From Streptomyces collinus (GTDB lineage Bacteria > Actinomycetota > Actinomycetes > Streptomycetales > Streptomycetaceae), in the NCBI RefSeq assembly GCF_031348265.1, contig NZ_CP133771.1, positions 1 through 64,000 on the forward strand: a DNA stretch of 64,000 nucleotides, given 5' to 3'. Both the position numbers and the translations under genes were made by a program. Shown here in pieces: positions 53,215 through 61,166 of the stretch. Numbering within the stretch: the first letter of the stretch is position 1; the number at the start of each line of letters is the position of its first letter. A model generated the notes under the pieces. It worked only from the letters and a program-made list of their open reading frames with translations, did no database searches and was not told where the DNA came from.

Positions 53215-53874
53215 ATGCGTACCGCTCTGCTGCTCGGCCTGCCCGCCGCGCTCCTCGCCGCCCTGTCCCTCACCGCTGGCACGCCCGCCCATGCTGCTGA
53301 GACCGTTCCTCTGGCCGAAGCCGTCGCGAGCCTGCCGCTGGCCACCGAGTCCCGCAACGGCTACACCCGCGAGGCATTCAAACATTGGAATGCGGGCGAC
53401 GACCCGGCCGACGGCTGCACCACCCGCAACGAAGTCCTCATCAACGAAGCCGTCGAAGCGCCGGCCGTGGGCCCCCGGTGTCGGCTCACCGGCGGCACCT
53501 GGTGGTCGTACTACGACCAGACCACGGTGACGTCCGCCTCCGGCCTGGACATCGACCACATGGTTCCTTTGGCCGAAGCCTGGGACAGCGGCGCCTCCGC
53601 CTGGACCGCGCGGCGTCGCGAGGCCTACGCCAACGACCAAGGCCAGGAGACCTCGCTCGTCGCGGTCACCGCCCGCTCCAACCGCAGCAAAGCAGACCAA
53701 GACCCGGCTCAGTGGATGCCCCCGGCCACCGACGTCCACTGCCGCTACGCCGCCGAATGGACCGCCACCAAACTGCGCTGGAACCTCACCGCCGATGACA
53801 CCGAGCTGGCCGCCCTGACCGACCTCGCCGCCTCCTGCCACGACCGGACCGTCACTTACACACCCGCCACCTGA
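53215..53874 (+). CDS. Secreted HNH-family nuclease (DUF1524/GmrSD C-terminal type)
   Basis: A 219-residue protein with a classical signal peptide (MRTALLLGLPAALLAALSL, cleavage after about AHA at 26-28). The nuclease core has LDIDHMVPLAEAWDSG, with the catalytic His in D-I-D-H, and SNRSKADQDPAQWMPP, whose Asn and Lys complete the beta-beta-alpha-metal site. Four conserved Cys (DGCTTRN, GPRCRL, VHCRYA, SCHDR) probably form disulphides. Streptomyces secrete such nucleases for nutrient recycling or competition. No immunity partner is expected for an exported enzyme of this type. Confidence 0.85.
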   Translation: MRTALLLGLPAALLAALSLTAGTPAHAAETVPLAEAVASLPLATESRNGYTREAFKHWNAGDDPADGCTTRNEVLINEAVEAPAVGPRCRLTGGTWWSYYDQTTVTSASGLDIDHMVPLAEAWDSGASAWTARRREAYANDQGQETSLVAVTARSNRSKADQDPAQWMPPATDVHCRYAAEWTATKLRWNLTADDTELAALTDLAASCHDRTVTYTPAT

Positions 53875-54168
53875 CCGTCCGACGGATATTTGCCCGCAGC
53901 ACCACTCATGGAATGGTCGACGACCTGTACAGCAACGGGGCACGGCAGATCTCAGGGCGGCGTCAAAGGCTTCTGCAAAAATTCCACGGAATGTGACGAG
54001 ACCGCCACCCCCTACGATGCAGCGGTCAGTCTCGCGTCATTCCTGCTATGGAAATCAACTCGAAGACAGATGCTAGGAGATGGCGGCCGCAGGGCCAGCA
54101 TACTGCGGGTGGCCGGGCTTACACTTCCCGGCTAACTCCCTGACGAAGCCATCCACACTACCTCGGCC
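53875..54168. other. Gene-free stretch between convergent genes
   Basis: 294 bp between the nuclease stop and the immunity gene stop. No gene recognised. The DNA is less GC-rich than its neighbours, as is common around horizontally exchanged toxin-immunity tips. Confidence 0.35.
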
Positions 54169-54486
54169 TCATACGGTCTCGACTCGAAGGAAATGCAGAC
54201 CCGGAATATCGGCAACTTTTCGCTCTATCGCAGAGTTGCCATAATTGACATAGACGAGAACACGGTAGTGGGAATATTCGGGTTCCACGTACTGCCCCTC
54301 TTCATCCCGCACGTTTTGCTCGACGGAGAGCTCGGTGCCGTCGCTATCGCGATTGAAGAAATACTCTCCGCCCCGGTATGAACTCTCCCTAAGGGAGAGC
54401 GTTCGACCCAAAGCATCGCCGACCGAACGGGCGACGTCTGCAATGTTGGTTTGTTTTGTCCCGAGCAAGGCGAAACGCGCTGGCAC
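54169..54486 (-). CDS. Probable immunity protein for the Rhs toxin
   Basis: A 105-residue protein from GTG 54486 with GAGGGAG six bases upstream; an earlier start would overlap the toxin gene. It is a mixed alpha/beta protein (IADVARSVGDALGRTLSLRE, YEFF-like strand GGEYFFNRDSD, HYRVLVYVNYGNS). It follows the toxin stop by 19 bp on the same strand, and its lower GC content matches the toxin tip, the hallmark of a toxin-immunity pair. No immunity family recognised. Confidence 0.6.
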   Translation of the reverse strand: MPARFALLGTKQTNIADVARSVGDALGRTLSLRESSYRGGEYFFNRDSDGTELSVEQNVRDEEGQYVEPEYSHYRVLVYVNYGNSAIERKVADIPGLHFLRVETV

Positions 54487-54505
54487 CAGTACTCCCTCTT
54501 TGTCA

Positions 54506-57500
54506 TCACGGCCGAAGGAGGATGCTGGGCGATCTGCCGGTCGCACCCTTGACCGATCCATAGATCATAAAGTTTACCTCTCGGCCGGTCGACTCCGTGA
54601 GGCTCCTCCGTAGATCGCCGAGCCCCATCCTTTCGAGGTTGGCTCCCTTCAGGGGCTCGGTACGAGTTCCACCCGAGCGAAGCTTAACGCCAGCCGCTTT
54701 CGCTTGCGCCAAGATGCCCTCTCCAGCCAACGCCACATCGAAGTCACTGTGAGACCCGAATGGGCGGCCAGTCTTGTAACTCCTGCCAGTCACAGAACTT
54801 CCCTGCATTATGGGGGTCACGTCTTCGTACCCGATACGCCTCAACCCTGCGGAAAGATCCGACTTGAATCCTTGGAATTGCGCGGAGTTCGGGAAGCCGA
54901 GAGGCATCCTTCGAGGGCCCGGAGTTGGTCTACCGCCAGGTCCGACCTGCACGACACCGGTTTTGAACTCGATGCTCTCGCATGGGTAGCCGGGATTACA
55001 TATGGGACCTTCAAAGAGTGATCTTAGTATCTCTTTGAAGCCTTTGTCCGGCTGAGGACCGAACATCCAGTTGTCGCTATTGCCGTGATTTTCTTTCGTA
55101 TCACTCGGCCCAGCGGCCGCCATGCACCTTCCGGACGCGTTAGCGCCACTGCACCAGTAGCTGTCCCCTGCGCTGCTGGTTTTCCCGGAGCTGCTAGTAC
55201 TGGCCGTCCCCTTGTTGTTGTTGTAGTCGTGGTAGTCGATCGGACCACATGATCCCTTGTGGCAGCTGCCAGCGCTCGGGTTTCCTGGATCGATCGGGCC
55301 ATCCTCGATGATGTCACCGGAGCCGTCCCCCTTGGGAGTGCCGACGCCGCATTGGTCGGCCCTGCACAGGCCGGTGGGATCGGCGGAGGTGACTGGTGAA
55401 TTGCCCGCGTAGCTGTATCCGTTGAGCGTCTGCGGGTCGTCCGGTGCCACTATCGGGTCGATGCTGATGAACTGGCCGACCGATGGGTCGTATTCGCGGG
55501 CGCCGATGTGAGTGAGGCCCGTTGACGTATCTGCCGGCTTACCGAGGAAGGCCTTGTCGTCGGGCCATGTGGTCGCCTTGGTGCCTCGCACGTCACCGAA
55601 GGGTGTGCTGTAGCGCTTGGTGACTGTGTACGTGGTCGCATCCAGGAGAAGGCTCGACGTGCCGTGGTGGTCTGCGGCTAGGAAATTGAGCTTCGTGCCA
55701 GAGGAACCCGACACCGCTGTGCGCACCGCTATGGTCTGGCCGTTGGCGGTGTAGTAGCGCGTGCCGGAGAGGGTCTTCGTGGTGCCCTTGGTGGTGAGGC
55801 GGATCTCGTTGCCGCCGGGCAGGTAGAGGACGGTGTCTCCGTCGCCCTTTGCTCTGCGGATCAGCAGTTCGCCGGATGCGTCGTAGAGGTAGGTGGTCTC
55901 TTTGGTGCTCTCGGTGAGCTTGGTCAGTTCACCCTCGGGGTTCCAGGTCAGCGCCTGCTGGGCGGTCGGGCCAAGGCGGGAGGTGGTGTTTCCGCTGCTG
56001 TCGTAGGAGTAGCTGCCGGTCCGAGCACCGGTGGTCTTGTCCAGGGTGTGCGGCTTGGTGTCCTTCGTCGTGTCGTCGTAGGTGTAGGTAGTGGTCTGGT
56101 CGCCCGAAGAGGTGTGCTTGGTCTCAGTCTTGCGCTGGCCTGCCGGGTTATAGGTGTAGGAGGTCCAGTAGGGGGCTGTGCCGTCGATGTTGGCCATCAC
56201 GCGGCCGGAGGTCGCGCAGTCTGCGGTCTTGGGTGTCCAGGCTTCGGTCATACGGCTGTGGCCGTCGTAGGCGAAGCACTGGAAGTCTGTCTTAGTCGTT
56301 CCGCCCTGGGTGGTGCCGTCGAAGATCGATGTGACGTTGCCGGCGTCGTCCTGGGTGAATTTCAGCTCCTGCGGCATATAGCCGTGCACGTCATCAGTGA
56401 CCCAGGCGCGGGTGAGTCGTCGGGTGCCCGGCTCATAGGACCAGTTGAGGTACGCCTTCTTCGACGAGTCCGCGGGGTCCATGCCCAAGGCGAGCTGGCC
56501 GAGATCACCCTGAGGGGAGAACGTCGCGCCTTGGAGGTAGCCGGTGGTGCCCTTGGAGCTGATCTGGTGGCCGGTCGAGTCGTACTCGTAAGAGACCGTC
56601 TCGGCGGGCAGTCCACCGATCGCCGGCGAGGCGTACTGGCTGGTCGTCCCGTCCAGGTTGAAGCCAGTGCTGAACGACATGGTCTTCGGGATGCCTGCCG
56701 TCACCAGTGGCTCGGTGTCGGGCAGGAGCAGCTGGCTGCCGGTGACCTGGTAGAGGTTGTCGTAGGCGGTGATCTTCTGGGTGTATTCCTTGCCGGCCAG
56801 GCCACCGTCGTAGCGGACCGCGGTGTCCTGCTGGCCTTTGGCGAGGGTGTCGAACGTCCAGGCTGCGAGCTTGTTGTTGTCCGTCTTGGCGACCTGCCAC
56901 ATGCCCGTCTTGCGGCCGAGGTCGTCGTAGTCGTAGAGCAGCTTCTTGTTCGTGTCGCTGTTCGGTGTGGTGCTGACGACCTGGTCGAGGGTGTTGTACT
57001 CGGTGGTGCTCTTGCCCTTGTCCGGGTCGGTGGCCGTGACCTGCCGGCCGAACAGGTCATAGATGTAGGACCACTTGGCTTGGTCAGGGCCCGTGATGGT
57101 GTCCTGCTGGCCTGCCGGGGTGTAGGTGAAGGCGGTCTTGGTGAAGTCGGTTCCAGTCGGCTGCGGGCCGCCGTACTCACGGCGTTCGGTTGTCTGGCCC
57201 AGAGCGTTGGTCACTTCTGCGGTGGCTTGGCCGCCGTTGGGGGCGCTGGTGCTGACCGTGTCACCGGTGTAGGACGTGGTGGTCGTCCAGCGCGTAGCGC
57301 CGTGTGCCTTGGTGACCGCCTTGGTCGGGCGGCCGGCGCCGTCGTGGGTGGTGTCCGTCTGTAGCGGGGCCTGGCCGGCGGAGGTTTGTACCGGGGTGGC
57401 TGCGGGGGCTGAGGTGCTGTCCCAGATGTCCGTCTGCTGGCTGACTGTCAGGCCTCTGGTGTCGTAGAGGTTTAGCGAGATGAGCCGGCCGCCCTGCGGG

Positions 57501-60500
57501 GTCGGTGACTGGGTCTGGCGGGTGCGCAGCAGTGAGTCGTAGAAGGTGTAGCTGGTGTTGTAGCCGGAGCCGTCGCCTTTCAAGGTCCCGGTGGATACCC
57601 AGGACATTGCGGAGCTGGTGACGTTGTAGGAGTAGATCTGGTTCGGCGTCTTGTTCAGTGCCTTGAGGCGGTTGGGCAGCCAGACTTTGGTCAGGCGCCC
57701 GAGGCTGTCGTACTCGGTTTCTGTGACCTTGTTGTTGGGGTCGGTGACCTTCCGTGGCGTGCCTGTGGCGAAGTCGACGTTGGTCGTCGTCTTGTACAGC
57801 TTGGCGTCTTCGGCAGCGGTTGTGGTCAGAGGGCCGGCTGCGGTCGGTGTGTAGGTGGTCTTGGAGATCTGCAGGCCGTTGGTGTTCTTGACGATCAGCG
57901 GGCGGCCGAGTGTGTCGAAGGTTGAGGTGGCCACCTTCTGCCAGGCGGGCGCATCGTCACTGCCGTAGCCCTTGGCCCGTCCGGTCCAAGTCGGGTCTCC
58001 CTTGGTGGGTGTCTGAGCGGCCGACCATGCGGTGGCTGTCGCGTCGTCGTAGACGGTGGCGGTGTCGGTGATGACGTCGCCGGGACGGCTGGAGTCTGCC
58101 GGGAGGTCGAGTGCCGAGTCGGCGGTGGAGCAAGCCTTGGCCACTGTCCGGGTGCGCGATGCGAGGGAGTTGATGCCCTTGGCGTCGTTGCGGGCGTACC
58201 AGGTGCGGGTGCACTTCTCGTCGCCGGTAACGGCTGTGTCGCCCTGGTCTTCGACGGTGGCGGCCATGCCGTAGTCGTCGAAGGTGGTCTTTACCGTGCG
58301 CACCCGGTCGTAGGGGTCGAGCTTGCTGGTGATGTTGGTGCGGGAGTGGCTGGCACCGGTGCGGACGTAGTACGCCTCAATGTCCGCATACGACTTGTGC
58401 TGAGTTGCGGTGCGCTTTGACCAGGGATCGTTGATCGTGCCGGCAACTTCGGCCGTGCCGTTGTAGGTCACGGTCTCGCGGGTGAAGCCCGCGTACTGGT
58501 CAGAGTCAGTGATCTTGCCGGCCTTGATACCGGCGACTTCTGCCGTCCTGCGGGCGTCTGGATCGGGAGTCCTGCCGTCCGGTCCCAGGACGCGGTCGCC
58601 GTGCATGCCGCGCAGGTACAGAGTGATCGTTTTGCTCTGGGTTCCCGTCGAAATGCCGGCGAGGTGGGTAACCTTCTCAAAGCCGCGCCAGATGGACCAT
58701 GTGCGCTCCTTGGCCGGGGTGAGCGGGTCCTCGTCGTAGTGCCAGGCGCCGCCGCCGCTGTACTGGTAGGTGTGCTCCAGCGCCTCCGAGCCGCCGCGCT
58801 CATCGACGGTCTGCACCGAGCTCACCGGGTACTTCTGGAACCAGTCGAGAATGGGGTCCTTCTCGCCGTTGGGAGACCAGTACACCGGGTAGCAGCGCTT
58901 GGTGTTCCGGTCGACCTTGGGCATGGTCTGACCGGCGACGCAGTCGGCGTCCAGGTAGGTGACGATGGTCTTCGCGCCGGTCTCGGAGATGACACTCTTC
59001 AGACGTGGCTTGTGCAGGGGCAAGATGTCGTCGGTTCCGTCGACCCGGTTAGCCAGCATCTCGTGCGTGAACTTGACCGGGTCCAGCGACAGGTCGGTTC
59101 CGCGCTTGCCCGTGTGCTTGATCTCCTCCAGCCACAGCGACTGATCCGTCGAATCACCGGTGTCACCCGGGTCCAGGTAGTTCTGCTTCAAGGACCAGAC
59201 GTCCACCGGATCGAAGGCGGGGGTCGTGGCCGCCGCATTCCACGCATAGGTCGTGACGGTGGTCAGCCGCTTGCGTGTGAAGAACGTCGGGCCGGTGTTG
59301 CCGGTGCACTTGTCGCCGTCCTTGCAAACCGCGTCGAACGGCACGTCCGGCCAGTTGTCCCGCTTGTCCTCGGTCAGCGCGTCACAACCGGTGCCCGAGG
59401 CAAGGCAGCGTTCCGCGTAGTCGAGGACCACCTTGTTCGAGGCGGCGGGAGAGCCGGAGAACAAGGCGCCGGCACGCTGGCCGTAGCGGATCTCCTTGAG
59501 GTAGCCGCCGCGGACGTAGTCGGTGCCGGTGTTGTCGTCGCCAAGCTTGTCGTAGTTGTTGTGCTCAGCCGTGTACCAGTAGGACATGGCATTGGCGTGG
59601 GTGTCTTCGACGTAGTCGAGGTTCCACCGCCAGGCCTGGGTCTTGGCGCGGCCAGAGAACGAGGTGCCGTCTGCGTAGCCGGGCTCACCTTCGTCGTCGC
59701 CGAAGACGGGTACGGTCCACACCGACTTGGTGCGGTCGTCGGTTCCGGCGCCCTCGAGTTTGTTCAGGCCGAAGACGTACTTGGTGCCGTCGCCTGTGAT
59801 GACCGTCCAGTACTCGCCGTTGTCGTCACCGTTGTCGGCGTCGGTGGAGCGGGTGACTTTGGAGGCGTCGTCGTTCTTCAGCCGCCATTTGCCGGTGGTG
59901 TCGTCCTTGACCAGTTCGGTGGCCTGGCCGTTGAGGACGAGGGAGGCGTTGTCGTACTTCCAGCACAGGTCGAACTTGTCGTCCTGGCCGTCGTCGTCAC
60001 AGGAGCCGTACTTGCGCTCGATGTAGGACGAGGTCAGGTCGAAGCCCTCGCCGATCTGGCTGCCCTGGTTGTTGGTGCTCGCGGTGCGTCCGTCGACAGC
60101 GCCGGAGTCGTACGAGATGGACAGCGTGGGCTGGGGCCCGGCCGCGGCCGGCGGTACCCGCAACGGATAGGACCAAGTGAACGTGCCCGACGAGCCGCCC
60201 GCTTCCCAGGTCGAGGAGGCCGACAGCGGGGTGGCCTTGTAGTCACCGGCCCCGGACTGTGTCCCGGCCGCCAGCGCCAGCATCATCGGTGTGCCGGAAG
60301 ACGGCAGGTTGACGGGCGCCGATACCTGCCTCTTGGAGCGATCGTTGGTGGAATCGAGTGGGAGGCGTTTGCGGCATTTCGCTGTGGCTGGATCGGTCAG
60401 CGAACAGCCGGGCAGGCGCGTCAGTTGCAGGCGGCCGGCCCAGTCGCCTCCGTAGGCGGAGGCGAAGGCTGAGTAGTCCAGGCCCAGCTGCGTCTTCCCG

Positions 60501-61006
60501 CCGTTCTTCGGGCCCGTAAGTTTCAGGGCGACGCCCTTGATGCCGAGCTTCGCCGCGGCCTTTTGGCCGAGCACCTCAACCGTGACGGGCTCAGCCGTCT
60601 GGCCCTTGCCCGGGGCAGTCAGGGTGATGGGCAGGGACCCGGGTGTGGCTTTGGCGGTGCCCCTGGCCGGTAGGTTCACCTGTGCTTTGCCGGCCTTGGG
60701 CCAAGTGGTCTCTTTGGACCGGTCACGGCGTGCGCGGGTGATGGCTGCCTGGTCCGCTTCCTCGGACTTTTTCACCGTGGCGGCGGCCTTCTTGTTCACC
60801 TTCGCAGTGAACGGGCTGACCTTGGCCGAGCGGGGCTTTTGCAGGCGGGGAGCGCCCAGGGGGTCGGGTTCGGCGCCGAATGCTACGGGTGTGAGCAGGC
60901 CGGGGAGCATGGCCAGTCCGGTGGCTGCGGCCAGGCGGCGGGACCAGCGTCTGGTGATCTCGCTCCTGCGGCCCGGGCTAGAGCCGGGTATGCCGAGGGG
61001 GTTCAT
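54506..61006 (-). CDS. Secreted Rhs/YD-repeat polymorphic toxin with nucleotidyltransferase-like tip
   Basis: A 2166-residue protein from ATG 61006 (AGGAAG upstream). A signal peptide (RRLAAATGLAMLPGLLTPVA) is followed by an N-terminal Ala/Lys-rich region. A long run of YD/RHS repeats follows (YDSLGRLTKVW, YDDLGRKTGMW, YDSTGHQISSK). The conserved Rhs core end is IGAREYDPSVGQFISIDPI near residue 1840. After it comes a Gly/Ser-rich linker and a ~140-residue tip with GSSVTG and SDFDV, a pattern of polymerase-beta-like nucleotidyltransferases, then LRSGGTRTEPLKGANLERMG. Such tips modify tRNA or proteins in target cells. The Rhs shell is certain; the tip chemistry is inference. Confidence 0.85.
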   Translation of the reverse strand: MNPLGIPGSSPGRRSEITRRWSRRLAAATGLAMLPGLLTPVAFGAEPDPLGAPRLQKPRSAKVSPFTAKVNKKAAATVKKSEEADQAAITRARRDRSKETTWPKAGKAQVNLPARGTAKATPGSLPITLTAPGKGQTAEPVTVEVLGQKAAAKLGIKGVALKLTGPKNGGKTQLGLDYSAFASAYGGDWAGRLQLTRLPGCSLTDPATAKCRKRLPLDSTNDRSKRQVSAPVNLPSSGTPMMLALAAGTQSGAGDYKATPLSASSTWEAGGSSGTFTWSYPLRVPPAAAGPQPTLSISYDSGAVDGRTASTNNQGSQIGEGFDLTSSYIERKYGSCDDDGQDDKFDLCWKYDNASLVLNGQATELVKDDTTGKWRLKNDDASKVTRSTDADNGDDNGEYWTVITGDGTKYVFGLNKLEGAGTDDRTKSVWTVPVFGDDEGEPGYADGTSFSGRAKTQAWRWNLDYVEDTHANAMSYWYTAEHNNYDKLGDDNTGTDYVRGGYLKEIRYGQRAGALFSGSPAASNKVVLDYAERCLASGTGCDALTEDKRDNWPDVPFDAVCKDGDKCTGNTGPTFFTRKRLTTVTTYAWNAAATTPAFDPVDVWSLKQNYLDPGDTGDSTDQSLWLEEIKHTGKRGTDLSLDPVKFTHEMLANRVDGTDDILPLHKPRLKSVISETGAKTIVTYLDADCVAGQTMPKVDRNTKRCYPVYWSPNGEKDPILDWFQKYPVSSVQTVDERGGSEALEHTYQYSGGGAWHYDEDPLTPAKERTWSIWRGFEKVTHLAGISTGTQSKTITLYLRGMHGDRVLGPDGRTPDPDARRTAEVAGIKAGKITDSDQYAGFTRETVTYNGTAEVAGTINDPWSKRTATQHKSYADIEAYYVRTGASHSRTNITSKLDPYDRVRTVKTTFDDYGMAATVEDQGDTAVTGDEKCTRTWYARNDAKGINSLASRTRTVAKACSTADSALDLPADSSRPGDVITDTATVYDDATATAWSAAQTPTKGDPTWTGRAKGYGSDDAPAWQKVATSTFDTLGRPLIVKNTNGLQISKTTYTPTAAGPLTTTAAEDAKLYKTTTNVDFATGTPRKVTDPNNKVTETEYDSLGRLTKVWLPNRLKALNKTPNQIYSYNVTSSAMSWVSTGTLKGDGSGYNTSYTFYDSLLRTRQTQSPTPQGGRLISLNLYDTRGLTVSQQTDIWDSTSAPAATPVQTSAGQAPLQTDTTHDGAGRPTKAVTKAHGATRWTTTTSYTGDTVSTSAPNGGQATAEVTNALGQTTERREYGGPQPTGTDFTKTAFTYTPAGQQDTITGPDQAKWSYIYDLFGRQVTATDPDKGKSTTEYNTLDQVVSTTPNSDTNKKLLYDYDDLGRKTGMWQVAKTDNNKLAAWTFDTLAKGQQDTAVRYDGGLAGKEYTQKITAYDNLYQVTGSQLLLPDTEPLVTAGIPKTMSFSTGFNLDGTTSQYASPAIGGLPAETVSYEYDSTGHQISSKGTTGYLQGATFSPQGDLGQLALGMDPADSSKKAYLNWSYEPGTRRLTRAWVTDDVHGYMPQELKFTQDDAGNVTSIFDGTTQGGTTKTDFQCFAYDGHSRMTEAWTPKTADCATSGRVMANIDGTAPYWTSYTYNPAGQRKTETKHTSSGDQTTTYTYDDTTKDTKPHTLDKTTGARTGSYSYDSSGNTTSRLGPTAQQALTWNPEGELTKLTESTKETTYLYDASGELLIRRAKGDGDTVLYLPGGNEIRLTTKGTTKTLSGTRYYTANGQTIAVRTAVSGSSGTKLNFLAADHHGTSSLLLDATTYTVTKRYSTPFGDVRGTKATTWPDDKAFLGKPADTSTGLTHIGAREYDPSVGQFISIDPIVAPDDPQTLNGYSYAGNSPVTSADPTGLCRADQCGVGTPKGDGSGDIIEDGPIDPGNPSAGSCHKGSCGPIDYHDYNNNKGTASTSSSGKTSSAGDSYWCSGANASGRCMAAAGPSDTKENHGNSDNWMFGPQPDKGFKEILRSLFEGPICNPGYPCESIEFKTGVVQVGPGGRPTPGPRRMPLGFPNSAQFQGFKSDLSAGLRRIGYEDVTPIMQGSSVTGRSYKTGRPFGSHSDFDVALAGEGILAQAKAAGVKLRSGGTRTEPLKGANLERMGLGDLRRSLTESTGREVNFMIYGSVKGATGRSPSILLRP

Positions 61007-61090
61007 GTGGTGTCTTCCTGTACGGCGCCGGGGCGGCGCGCCGGACGCGGGCCGTTGAGACGGTGGAAAGAAGGAGGAAAGGGGGTCCGG

Positions 61091-61148
61091 TCTGCCGGTG
61101 CTGGGTGGCCTGGCGCGCTCGCGCGGCCGGCCACCCAGCACCGGCAGA
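61091..61148 (-). terminator. Strong hairpin between the LamG gene and the Rhs toxin gene
   Basis: A perfect 20-bp inverted repeat (61091-61110 and 61129-61148, TCTGCCGGTGCTGGGTGGCC) with an 18-bp GC-rich loop that can itself fold. It starts 18 bp after the LamG stop. There is no U-run, as is usual for actinomycete hairpin terminators. Likely ends or attenuates LamG transcription before the toxin gene. Confidence 0.7.
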
Positions 61149-61166
61149 TCCGGCTCAGGGCATGTC

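Noticed and set aside
52798..53943. 381-codon minus-strand frame over the secreted HNH nuclease
   Set aside because: Gly-rich shadow; the plus-strand gene has a signal peptide and catalytic motifs.
58601..60472. 623-codon plus-strand frame opposite the Rhs gene
   Set aside because: Antisense shadow of the YD-repeat region.
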